A DNA stretch of 64,000 nt from assembly GCF_033958435.1 (NCBI RefSeq), contig NC_134138.1, forward strand, positions 192,235,298 to 192,299,297, written 5' to 3'. Within the stretch, counting starts at the first letter, position 1. The number at the start of each line of letters is the position of its first letter. This document shows positions 11,079 through 20,330 of this stretch, in pieces. The stretch is from Carettochelys insculpta. Taxonomy: Eukaryota > Chordata > Testudines > Carettochelyidae. Made by a program: the position numbers and the translations under genes. A model generated the notes under the pieces. That model ran no database searches. It saw nothing but the letters and a program-made list of their open reading frames with translations, and had not been told where the DNA came from.

Positions 11079-11443
11079 GGGAGCTTGCGAACAGGGTGAG
11101 TGCTAACAGGAGGGAGTTTTGAGAGGCTCTCCTGGAGGAGGAGAAGGAAGGAGCAAACTAAAGCACCTTGGGGTAAGTGGCTGCTTGTGTTTGGGGGTTC
11201 TGGGCTTGTGTTTGTTTGGAGTTTGGAGTGCTGAGCTGAGTGTTTGTTTGAAAGGCTGTGTGCTCAGGCAGGCAGTTGGAAGCTGTGAGTGTTGATTAGG
11301 TTTGAATCGAAACACCGTGTGCTGACTGGCTGAGCTGTAGGCAGAGGGAGGAGCTATCAGGGAGGCCGAGCACTTAAACCCCGCTAGTAAGCGACCAGGG
11401 AGCTTGTGCACAGGGTGAGTGCTAACAGGAGGGAGTTTTGAGA
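11079..11443 (+). repeat. Direct repeat in CR1 5' UTR (promoter-like monomer)
   Basis: GGGAGCTTGCGAACAGGGTG at 11079 and GGGAGCTTGTGCACAGGGTG at 11398 begin two copies of the same roughly 48-bp segment, both continuing AGTGCTAACAGGAGGG and AGTTTTGAGAGG. The spacing is 319 bp. This resembles monomer-type 5' UTR duplication seen in several LINEs, where each monomer can carry promoter activity. Function is inferred from position only. Confidence 0.7.
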
Positions 11444-11566
11444 GGGGAGTTTAGAGGGGGAGCTTGGAGGGAGTCAGTGACTTCTATTGCCCTTAAACTT
11501 AAATCCTTTATAACAACCTCTATCTGAAACATTTAATTAAACCCTCATATATAATTAGAGTAGGAA

Positions 11567-12490
11567 ACGGAGGCAGAAGCCCAGCAGCAGAGTGGGGGCT
11601 ATCCTGTTTATTGTGTCGAGTGCAATACGTATGACTACTTACCCTGTGGGCGGGTGGCGTATGTGTGCGCTTGATGCAAGGAGCTCCTGGCCCTCAGAGA
11701 CCGAGTGCGTGCTTTGGAGGCCAGGGTGGCTGAACTGGAGGAGCTAAGGAAGGCAGAGGTGTTTGTTGATGAGACTTTCCGGGACATAGTAGGGCTGTCC
11801 CACCTCCAATCTGACAGTCCTGATGCTGTTACAGAGGATGAAAGGCTCAGGGAAGGAGAGCAGTCAATGGGAGCACAGGGAAACCATCCCATAGTTGGGA
11901 CCCTCCTTCCAGAGGGTGCTATTGTATCCTCTCGTGCTGAGGATACTTCTCCGGGGGAGGGAGCGCCAGCTGTTAGGAAGAAGCAGGTTTTAGCAGTGGG
12001 GGATTCGATCATTAGAAATATAGATAGTTGGGTTTGTGATGACCGGGAGAAACGTATGGTGACTTGCCTGCCTGGTGCGAAGGTTGCGGATCTCTCGAGG
12101 CATCTAGACAGACTTATGGGCAGTGCTGGGGAGGAGCCAGTGGTCATGGTACATGTCGGTACCAATGACATAGGGAAGGGTAGAAGAGATGTTCTGGAGG
12201 CCAAATTTATGTTACTAGGAAAGAGACTGAAATCCAGAACATCTATGGTGGCATTCTCTGAAATGCTTCCAGTTCCACGCACAGGGCCAGATAGACAGGC
12301 AGAACTTCAGAGTCTCAATGCATGGATGAGACGATGGTGTAGGGAAGAGGGGTTTAGATTTATTAGGAACTGGGGACACTTTTGGGGTAGGGGGAGCCTA
12401 TACAGGAATGATGGGCTCCACCTAAATCAAGGTGGATCCAGACTGCTGGCATTAAACATTAAAAAGGTCATAGAGCAGTTTTTAAACTAA
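11567..12490 (+). pseudogene. CR1 ORF1: Cys-motif plus SGNH-type esterase
   Basis: CR1 ORF1 proteins bind nucleic acid and contain a PLY/SGNH-like lipase-esterase domain of uncertain role in retrotransposition. The intact part (11705-12490, 261 codons) shows the catalytic blocks GDSIIRN (about residues 99-105), GTNDIG (152-157) and DGLHLNQGG (236-244), that is Ser, Asn/Asp and Asp-His of the triad. Upstream in the same frame is CVECNTYDYLPCGRVAYVCA (11612-11671), a Cys-rich N-terminal motif, followed by a TGA at 11672-11674 and CKELLALRDRVRALEARV, a short coiled coil. The stop cuts the motif from the esterase. No ATG precedes it in frame; an ACG at 11567 stands where a start codon would be expected after the TAG at 11561. 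So start loss plus one nonsense codon inactivate it. Confidence 0.8.
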
Positions 12491-12600
12491 GAGGTGGGGG
12501 AAAGCCGATTGGTGCGGGGGAGCACCTGGATCAGACGGAGACTTCTCTTACACGACGCTCCACAGACAGGGATTCCCTAGAAGTTAGTCAGATAGGGAAC

Positions 12601-13553
12601 ATGGGAAATAATATATGGGCAAGATCAGATGTGAAACAATCGCGTATAAAAAAATCCAACGTGTCTGTGAAAGGCAGACATATAAATAGTGGTAGTTTTT
12701 TAAAGTGCTTTTACACAAATGCTAGGAGTCTGTCTAATAAGATGGGTGAACTGGAGTACCTCATATCAAAGGAGGAAGTCGACATAATAGGCATCACAGA
12801 AACATGGTTGAATGAGGACAATCAGTGGGACACTATCATACCGGGATATAAATTATATCGGAAAGACAGAACAGGTCGTGCGGGTGGTGGAGTGGTACTA
12901 TATGTGAAGGATAATATAGAATCAAATGAAGCAAAAATCCTAAAGGAATCAAAATGTTCCATAGAATCATTATGGATAACAATTCATTCCTCTAATATGA
13001 ATATGGCATTAGGAATATATTACCGACCACCTAACCAGGACAGTGATAGTGATGCTGAAATGTTAAGGGAGATTACAGAGGCTATCAAAATAAAAAACAC
13101 AGTAATAATAGGAGATTTCAATTATCCCCATATTGATTGGGTACATGTCACCTCAGGACGGGATTCACAGATTAAATTTCTTGATGCCTTAAATGACTGC
13201 TTCTTGGAGCAGCTAGTACAGGAACCCACAAGGGGAGAGTCAATTCTCGATCTAGTCCTGACTGGAACGCAGGATCTGGTCCAAGAGGTAACTGTTACTG
13301 GACCACTTGGAAATAGTGACCACAATATAATAACTTTTAATATTCCTGTGTTGGGAAGAACACCACAGCGGTCAAACACTCCGGCGTTTAATTTCAAAAA
13401 GGGGAATTACACTAAAATGAGAAAGCTAGTTAAACAGAAACTAAAAGGTAGAGTAACTAAACTAAAATCCCTGGAAGCTGCATGGAAACTGTTTAAAGAC
13501 ACCATACTAGAGGCCCAACTTAAATGTATACCCCAAATAAAAAAACACAGTAA
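12601..13553 (+). pseudogene. CR1 ORF2, part 1: APE-like endonuclease
   Basis: This is the N-terminal target-nicking endonuclease of the CR1 polyprotein. Catalytic and structural blocks of the APE/exonuclease-III fold are in order: FYTNARSL (about residues 37-44), ITETWLN (65-71, metal-binding Glu), GIYYRPPN (138-145), IIGDFNYPHIDW (169-180) and GNSDHNIITF (238-247, catalytic Asp-His). The frame is open from 12601 to the Harbinger insertion. The apparent continuation to 13641 is read-through into the transposon and is not LINE protein. The true upstream start is unclear; ORF2 may begin a little earlier than the ATG at 12601. Confidence 0.85.
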
Positions 13554-14181
13554 AGCTGCGTCTACACGTGCACGCTACTTCGAAGTAGCGGCACCAACTT
13601 CGACGTTAGGTGGCGAGACGTCGAAGTCGCTAACCTCATGAGGAGATAGGAATAGCGCCCTACTTTGACGTTCAACATCGAAGTAGGGACCGTGTAGACG
13701 ATCCGCGTCCCGCAACGTCAAAATTGCTGGGTCCTCCATGGCGGCCATCAGCTGGGGGGTTGAGAGATGCCCTCTCTCCAGCCCCTGCGGGGCTCTATGG
13801 TCACCGTGGGCAGCAGCCCTTAGCCCAGGGCTTCTGGCTGCTTCTGCGGCAGCTGGGGATCTATGCTGCAGGCACAGGGTCTGCAACCAGTTGTCAGCTT
13901 TGTGGATCTTGTGTTGTTTAGTGCAACTGTGTCTGGGAGGGGCCCTTTAAGGGAGCGGCTTGCTGTTGAGTCCGCCCTGTGACCCTGTCTGCAGCTGTGC
14001 CTGGCATCCCTATTTCGATGTGTGCTACTTTGACGTGTAGACGTTCCCTTGCTGCGCCTATTTCGATGTTGGGCTGAGCAACGTCGAAGTTGGACATCGA
14101 CGTTGCCGGCCCTGGAGGACGTGTAGACGTTATTCATCGAAATAGACTATTTCGATGTTGGCTGCACGTGTAGACATAGCC
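13554..14181 (-). mobile_element. 628-bp Harbinger MITE inserted in CR1 ORF2
   Basis: The element is bounded by AGCTGCGTCTACACGTGC on the left and GCACGTGTAGACATAGCC on the right and flanked by direct TAA triplets (13551-13553 and 14182-14184). Both ends are shared with the 4-kb element at 16070-20070, without the genes. Joining the flanks over one TAA restores an open CR1 frame (AAA CAC AGT AA/G AGA CCT). Relative to 1-549 it lacks 54 bp of the TTCGAA-rich end. The motif GTGTAGACG recurs inside it near 13690, 14033 and 14119. The antisense and sense frames found inside (13575-13950) are not genes. Confidence 0.9.
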
Positions 14182-14184
14182 TAA

Positions 14185-15046
14185 GAGACCTAACAAAGAA
14201 CCACCATGGCTTAACAGCCATGTTAAAAAGGTAGTGAGAGAGAAAAGGGCAGCTTTTAAAAAGTGGAAGTCAAATCCTAGTGAGGAAAATAGAAAGGAAC
14301 ACAAACACTCCCAAATTAAGTGTCATAATGTAGTAAGAAAAGCCAAAAAAGATTTTGAGGAACAGCTAGCCAAAAATTCAAAAAATGATAGCAAAATGAT
14401 TTTTAAATACATTAGAAGCAGGAAGCCCGCTAAAAAAGCAGTGGGGCCCTTGGACGACAAAGATATAAAAGGAGCGATCAAGGAAGACAGTGCCATCGCG
14501 GAGCGATTAAATGATTTCTTTGCTTCAGTCTTCATGGCTGAGGATGTTACAGAGGTTCCTAAATCTGAGCCAGCCTTTTTAGGTGACAAATCTGAGGAAC
14601 TGTCCCAGATTGAAGTGACATTAGAGGAGGTTTTGGAGTTAATTGATAAGCTGAATAGTAACAAGTCTCCAGGACCAGACGGTATTCACCCAAGGGTTCT
14701 GAAAGAACTCAAATGTGAAATTGCGGAGTTATTAACAGTGGTTTGTAACCTATCCTTTAAATCCGCTTCGGTACCCAATGACTGGAAGACGGCCAATATA
14801 ACGCCAATATTTAAAAAAGGCTCCAGAGGAGACCCTGGCAATTATAGACCAATAAGTCTAACATCAGTATCAGGCAAATTAGTAGAAACACTAGTAAAGA
14901 ATAAAATTGCAAGGCACGTAGAAGAGCACGAATTGTTGGGCAAACGTCAGCATGGTTTCTGCAGAGGGAAGTCGTGTCTAACTAATTTATTAGAATTCTT
15001 GAAGGGGTTAATGAACGTGCGGACAAGGGGCACCCAGTGGACATAA
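14185..15046 (+). pseudogene. CR1 ORF2, part 2: linker and reverse transcriptase fingers
   Basis: This continues the endonuclease frame after the MITE. It contains the linker (AAFKKWKSNPSEENRK) and the first RT blocks: NKSPGPDGIHPRVLKEL, FKKGSRGDPGNYRPISLTSV and [16 protein letters not shown]. The frame then runs out at TAA 15044-15046 because of a one-base loss close to 15004-15010 (in the run AAGGGGTT); the expected continuation is in the next frame from about 15013. Without this slip and the two insertions ORF2 would be open from endonuclease to C-terminus. Confidence 0.85.
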
Positions 15047-16069
15047 TATACCTAGATTTCCAGAAAGCCTTTGACACAGTCCCACACCAAAGCCTTTTAT
15101 GTAAATTAGGCGGTCATGGGATAGAAGGAAAGATCCTTTCATGGATCGGGAATTGGTTAAAAGACAGAAAACAAAGGGTTGGAATAAATGGTAAATTTTC
15201 ACAATGGAGGGGGGTAACTAGTGGTGTTCCCCAGGGGTCAGTCCTGGGACCGATCCTGTTCAACTTGTTCATCAATGATCTAGAAAATGAGGTAAGCAGT
15301 GAGGTGGCAAAGTTTGCAGATGACACCAAGTTGTTCAGGACAGTCAAAACCACAAGGGATTGTGAAGAACTACAAAAAGATCTCAGCAAACTGAGTGATT
15401 GGGCAGCAAAATGGCAAATGAAATTTAATGTGGGTAAGTGTAAGGTAATGCACATTGGAAAAAATAACCCAAATTACACGTACAACATGATGGGGTCAAA
15501 TTTAGCTACAACAGATCAGGAAAGGGATCTTGGAGTTATAGTGGATAGTTCTCTGAAGACATCCACGCAGTGTGCAGCGGCAGTTAGTAAAGCAAATAGG
15601 ATGTTAGGAATTATTAAAAAAGGGATAGATAATAAGACAAAAGATATCATACTTCCCCTATATAAAACTATGGTACGCCCACATCTTGAGTACTGCGTGC
15701 AGATGTGGTCTCCTCACCTCAAAAAAGATATATTGGCATTAGAAAAGGTTCAGAAAAGGGCGACTAGGATGATTAGGGGTTTGGAACGGGTCCCATATGG
15801 GAAGAGGCTTGAGAGACTGGGACTTTTCAGTCTGGAAAAGAGGCGATTGAGGGGCGATATGATAGAGGTATATAAAATCATGAATGGTGTGGAGAAAGTG
15901 AATATAGAAAAATTATTTACCTTTTCCCATAATACAAGAACTAGGGGACACCAAATGAAATTGATGGGTAGTAGGTTCAAAACTAATAAAAGGAAATTTT
16001 TCTTCACACAGCGCACAGTCAACCTGTGGAACTCCTTGCCAGAGGAGGCTGTGAAGGCCAGGACTCTAT
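15013..16069 (+). pseudogene. CR1 ORF2, part 3: reverse transcriptase palm and C-terminal region
   Basis: The palm of the reverse transcriptase is intact: [13 protein letters not shown] holds the first catalytic Asp, [20 protein letters not shown] is the template-grip block, and FADDTKLF holds the paired catalytic Asps (FADD at 15313-15324). The C-terminal portion has [30 protein letters not shown] and [20 protein letters not shown], typical of CR1. The frame is interrupted by the second Harbinger insertion directly after KARTL. This is the best-preserved LINE RT in the window. Confidence 0.9.
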
Positions 16070-16505
16070 AGCCGTGTCTACACGTGCACGCTACTTCAAA
16101 GTAGCGGCACTAACTTCGAAATAGCACCCGTCACGGCTGCACGCGTCGGGCGCTATTTCGAAGTTAACTTCGATGTTAGGCGGCGAGATGTCGAAGTCGC
16201 TAACCCCATGAGGGGATAGGAATAGTGCCCTACTTCGATGTTCAACGTCGAAGTAGGGACCGTGTAGTTGTTGCGTGTCCCGCAACGTCGAAATTGCGGG
16301 GTCCTCCATGGTGGCCATCAGCTGAGGGGTTGAGAGACGCTCTCTCCAGCCCCTCAGCTCAATGGTGGCCGCGTGGAGCGGCCCCTTAAAGGTTCCCTCC
16401 CCCTCCCTTCCTGTGCAGGAAGCTGAGGGAACGTGCAGGCGGCAGCCCAGACACGCGGCCGGCCTGCACGTCCCTCAGCCACCCAGAACAGGGCCAGCAC
16501 CTGCC

Positions 16506-17412
16506 ATGGCTGCCCGGAAGCCCCCCCAGCGCCCCCAGGGGACCCCCCCCAAGGGGAGCCAGGGCAGCCAGCCCAGCCAGGTGGGCAGCCAGGCTGGCAA
16601 GCGGCAGTGGGGCCCCTCCTGGATGGAGGCCAAGCTGCAGGACCTGCTGGGGCTCTGGAGCGAGGAGGAGGTGCTCCAGGTAATGGGGAGCAAGAGGCGG
16701 AACGCGGATGCGTTCGCTCGGCTGGCCAACGGCCTGGCTGCCCGGGGTCACCCTGCCCGCACTCCTGATCACGTCAGGAGTAAGGTGAAGGAGCTGCGGC
16801 AGGGTTACTCCCGGGCCCGGGATGCGGCCGGCTGATCTGGGGCTGCCCCCATCACTTGCCCCTTTTACAGGGAGCTCAGGGACATCCTGGGCCCCCGGCA
16901 CACCTCCTCCCCTCCGGCCACCCTTGATACTTCGGCCGACGAGCCCCAGCAGGCCCTGCAGCCGGAGTCTGCCCCGGAGGTAAGCCCCGCACCCCGGGGG
17001 CCCCCCCCGGAGGCCACCCCCGGGACATCGCGGCAGGAGGAGGAGGAGGAGGAGGAGGAGGGGGGCTCCTCCTCCGCAGAATCCGGGCTGCAGATCCTCC
17101 TCCTGCCATCCCGGAGCAGCAGCCGGGCGTCCGCCCCCCGGGGATCTCCGGACCATGGGAGTGGACCTACAGGTATGTACCCCCCTTTGGTGTACACCCC
17201 TGGGCTTGAGGGGTGGGGGATAATAGATATGTGTCCAGGGCCCCCCACATGCTCACATGGCCATGGCCCCAAGGACAGCAGGGCCATGTCCCTCACAGCA
17301 GTGCATCAGCCCCTGCCCCCCCCCACCCCGCACGACAGTGCCATGCCCCATCCCTGGGGCAGGGGGGAGTGGAACCTCGAGGGGCCCCCGGGAGGAGGGG
17401 GTGGGACACCCC

Positions 17413-17448
<36 letters not shown>

Positions 17449-18591
17449 TGTGATGGAGTGGGGGGAGTGCAAAAGGGAGACTCAGGCTAGATATGAGCAA
17501 CAAGAGCCGAATAGCTCCCAGGGGCAAAGGATGATCCTGGGGCTACAGCTGGCAGGTGACACCTCTGCCCTGAACAAAGAGGAGGGAGGAGCCGAGCTGG
17601 CTTGGAATTGGGGGGGAGGGCGGGGGCCACAGGTAGAGGATAGGGGAAGGGAGAGCTGGAAGGCAGCCAGCCTGAGGAGGGGGAAAGCTGCATCCCAGAG
17701 GGGCCCCCCTTGGGGTCTTCTCCCCAGGACGGGTTGGAAGGACTGTCTCTTCCGACAGCTGGTGCTGTCACTCCTGGGAGAAACTGGGCATCTGTGGCCT
17801 AAGAAACCTCTCCTGCTGTCAGACCCTGCGGAGTGAATTGAGAGTCGCTCCCACCAGGGGACGGGGTGCAGTGCAGGGGGACCCCTGAACCCCATCCATC
17901 ACAGCAGCATCTCCCGGGGACGGGGATGGGGAACCTGCAGCACAGGGCTAGGGGGGACAAAGGCCACGGCTCGGGGCCCACACTAACGCCTGTCTCCATT
18001 CTTCTTCCCTGCCTCCTCTCCTGTGTCCCGCACCTGCACCATCAGAAGGACTGGAAGAGAGTGCCAGCGAGGCATCAGTGTCCCGGAGAGCCCTCCGGGG
18101 CCATCACTCCAGGCAAGCCCCTTGGCCGAGGACCAACCGGCCCCACGGCGGGCTAGACGGCGGAACCCGCACCACCACCAGCCGACGGCAACGGACCCCC
18201 AGCTGCTGGCCATCCACCGTCAGCAGCTGGAGGTCGCGGAGCAGCACCTGCAGCTGCAGGAGAGGGTGCTGGCCTGGTGCCAAGAGGCATGGGGGCCTAC
18301 ATGGAGACTTTCAACCACCTGGTGGACTACCTGGCCCCCCATGCCGCGCCGGCCGCCGCAGCGCCCGACGTGCCTGCTCCACCCGCCACACCACCAGCTG
18401 CTCCGCCCGTCGCCATCCCGTCCACCGTCGCCCCGCCACCCACCACCGACGGCCAGAGCGCTGAGGGACCCCTGAAGCCAGCTGAGACTCGCCGGGCATA
18501 TCTTCCGGTCCGGCCCGCCCCCAGCCAGCCCCGGACAGGGCTGCAGCCGCGGCGGGGCTCCCGGCCGCCCACGCCCAGTGCCAGACTTTAG
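16506..18591 (+). pseudogene. Harbinger Myb/SANT-like partner gene, two exons, disrupted
   Basis: In PIF/Harbinger elements a Myb-like protein binds the transposase, carries it to the nucleus and helps it find the ends. Exon 1 is 16506-17172, ending CTACAG/GTATGT. The tri-helix Myb domain follows a basic, Pro-rich leader: SWMEAKLQDLLGLWSEEEVL, then KRRNADAFARLANGLAARGH and VRSKVKELRQGYSRA. A TGA at 16833-16835 stands where the other copy has CGG, so it is a later nonsense change. The acid stretch REL..EEEEEEEEGGSSS follows. Exon 2 starts at 18046 after TGCACCATCAG, in phase. It has one-base losses near 18080 and in the G run 18291-18295, and ends at TAG 18589-18591. The helical segment LQLQERVLAW and AYMETFNHLVDYLAP match the other copy. 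An intronic (CAG)n tract is at 17414-17449. Confidence 0.8.
17414..17449. repeat. (CAG)n microsatellite in the Myb-gene intron
   Basis: About twelve CAG/CAA triplets. It lies between the donor at 17173 and the acceptor at 18045, so it would not be translated. Confidence 0.85.
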
Positions 18592-18986
18592 GGGTGAGGG
18601 GCCCGGGACGTGGCCCCCCCCCCGTATATAGTTGGGACTTATTATTTTGTGCCCCCCATTTGCCCCGTCCCCCCCATGTAAATAGTTCTCCCCTTTATCC
18701 TCCCTGGTTTTCTTTTTATTACTGAGTACGCTTTTTTATTACTATTGTTTTATTTGTACATATTACTTTGGTTCCACACATGTTGCGTATAGTTTGTTCT
18801 TGTTTTATATTTATAGTTAAAAAAAAAAGTTCTAAAAGAAAAAGCAGTTTAAGTTCAGCCACAAGTGTGTGCTGTCATTTGTCCAGGAAAAGTGGGAGGG
18901 GGGTGCGGTTGGGTGCTCCATGGTGTGGGCGTTGGGGCAGGGAGTGTGGTGGAGGAAGGGGCGGGCAGTGAGGGGCCTGGCAGAGT

Positions 18987-19741
18987 TCACCCCACGGCCT
19001 CATCATCGAAGTGGGCCCGCAAGGCCTCCCGGACCCGGGTCCCTTCAGGGTCCACCTGCAGACTGGGGGCAGCGGGTGGCTGCACGTCGGCCCTGCTGGC
19101 CTCCACAGCCCAGCCCTGGAAAAAGGCCTCCCCCTTGCTCTCCACCAAATTGTGCAGGGCGCAGCAGGCACCCTCCTCTGCCCTGCCCTGCCCTCCCCCG
19201 CCCTCCCCTCCCCTCCTCTGCCCTGCCCTCCCCCCTTGGGTTCTCTTACCTCCATGAGGACAGCCCCGACGGTGGCCTTGCCGACACCAAACTGCTGCCC
19301 CACGGATCGGTAGCTGTCGGGAGTGGCCAGCTTCCAGACAGCGATGCCGACCCGTTTCTGCACTGTGAGGGCACGCCGCATGGCGGTGTCCTGGTGCCTG
19401 AGTGCGGGGGTGAGCCACTGGCACAGCTCCATAAATGTCTGCCGGCTCATCCTGAAGTTCCTGAGCCAGCGGTCGTCGTCCCACTCCCCAAGCACCAGCC
19501 GCTCCCATTAGTCGGTGCTGGTGGGGTAGCTCCACAGCCGCCGGCGTGTGAGGCGGGGGTGGGGGCGGGGTGCTGCAGGGTTGGGGGTTGAGCCCTGCTG
19601 CCCTGGCGGCAGCTCCTCCTCCTGTGTAGCAAGGAGGTGCTCAGCTGCCTCCCGCATGGCATGGAGCAGGGCAAGCCCTGCTCCTGCCGGGAGGGCTGGG
19701 TGGACCTCTGGCTGCTGCTGCTGCTGCTGCTGGGGGTCCAT
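18987..19741 (-). pseudogene. Harbinger transposase remnant without catalytic core
   Basis: The gene starts at ATG 19741-19739 with a poly-Gln stretch and reads to a TAA at 19510-19508 where the other copy has a Trp codon. In the same frame VLGEWDDDRWLRNFRMSRQT, ELCQWLTPALRHQDTAM and SVGQQFGVGKATVGAVLMEV follow, matching the N-terminal helix-turn-helix region of the intact-length copy. Exon 1 ends at 19250 (ATGGAG/GTAAGA). The intron then runs into a G-rich repeat and is fused at about 19174 directly to the last part of exon 2 (CCALHNLVESKGEAF to HFDDEAVG, stop 18989-18987). The deletion took the splice acceptor and about 570 coding bases with all three DDE residues. Confidence 0.85.
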
Positions 19742-20070
19742 GACTGCGTCGCCCGGGGTCTGTGTGCCTATGGCTCCTCAAACGGCGTGCTGTGGAGGCT
19801 GAGTGTGTCTGGGAGGGGCCCTTTAACGGAGCGGCTAGCTGTTGCCCCGGAAGCGCTAGTCCGCCCTGTGACCCTGTCTGCAGCTGTGCCTCGCATCCCT
19901 ATTTCGACGTGTGCTACTTTGGCGTGTAGACGTTCCCTCGCTGCGCCTATTTCGATGTTGTGCTGCGCAACGTTGAAGTTGAACATCGACGTTGCCAGCC
20001 CTGGAGGACGTGTAGACGTTATTCATCGAAATTGCCTATTTCGATGTAGGCTTCACGTGTAGACGTAGCC

Positions 20071-20330
20071 TATTAGGGTTTAAAAAAGAGCTCGATAAAT
20101 TTTTGCAGGTTAGGTCCATAAATGGCTATTAGCCAGGGGTAAAGTATGGTGCCCTAGCCTTCAGTACAGGGGCAGAAGGTGGATGGCAGGAGATAAATCA
20201 CTTGATCATTGTCTTCTGTTCACCTTCTCTGGGGCACCTGGCATTGGCCACTGTCGGCAGACGGGATACTGGGCTGGATGGACCTTTGGTCTGATCCAGT
20301 ACGGCCATTCTTATGTTCTTATGTTCCCTC
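20071..20330 (+). mobile_element. CR1 ORF2 C-terminal end and 3' UTR
   Basis: After the Harbinger element the CR1 frame resumes (GFKKELDKFLQVRSINGY, stop TAG 20130-20132). The conserved 3' UTR follows: GGGGCACCTGGCATTGGCCA, GGGCTGGATGGACCTTTGGT and CTGATCCAGTACGGCCATTC. It closes with two TTCTTATG octamers. The hairpin and octamers at this end are recognised by the CR1 reverse transcriptase in related elements. Confidence 0.9.

Larger units (their letters stand above)
16070..20070 (-). mobile_element. 4.0-kb PIF/Harbinger element, transposase core deleted
   Basis: The ends are AGCCGTGTCTACACGTGC and the inverted GGCTACGTCTACACGTG, with a TAT triplet on each side (16067-16069 and 20071-20073). 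It holds a Myb/SANT-like gene on + and the remains of a transposase gene on -, tail to tail. The arrangement is the mirror image of 27322-31251. It sits in the C-terminal coding part of the CR1 element, and excision would restore ...AGG ACT CTA TTA GGG TTT.... Both terminal regions have TTCGAA and CGACGTT palindromes as in the MITEs. Confidence 0.9.
11079..20330 (+). mobile_element. Near full-length CR1 LINE split by two Harbinger-type insertions
   Basis: A CR1 retrotransposon with 5' UTR, ORF1 (esterase), ORF2 (APE-type endonuclease and reverse transcriptase) and 3' end runs from about 11079 to 20330. It is interrupted at 13554-14181 and 16070-20070. Without these insertions and their duplicated triplets it is about 4.6 kb, the usual length for a complete CR1. 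The 3' end has the CR1 hallmark of short 8-bp repeats (TTCTTATG twice, 20311-20330) and no poly(A). Coding decay is light: one stop in ORF1, one frameshift in ORF2, so this was a young element when the DNA transposons entered. Confidence 0.9.

Noticed and set aside
11635..12282. 215-codon frame on the minus strand
   Set aside because: It is the shadow of CR1 ORF1, whose esterase motifs are clear on the plus strand.
12601..13641. Continuous frame from endonuclease into the MITE
   Set aside because: The last 29 codons are transposon sequence; the LINE protein is interrupted at 13553.
16386..17156. 256-codon frame on the minus strand
   Set aside because: It is the GC-rich complement of the Myb-like exon; the plus strand has the conserved domain and splice donor.
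18869..19591. 240-codon frame on the plus strand
   Set aside because: It lies opposite the transposase remnant and is G/C-run rich without any domain.
19708..19736. Trinucleotide (CTG/CAG) expansion as a host repeat-disease-like locus
   Set aside because: It encodes the poly-Gln start of the transposase remnant on the minus strand and is not in a host gene.
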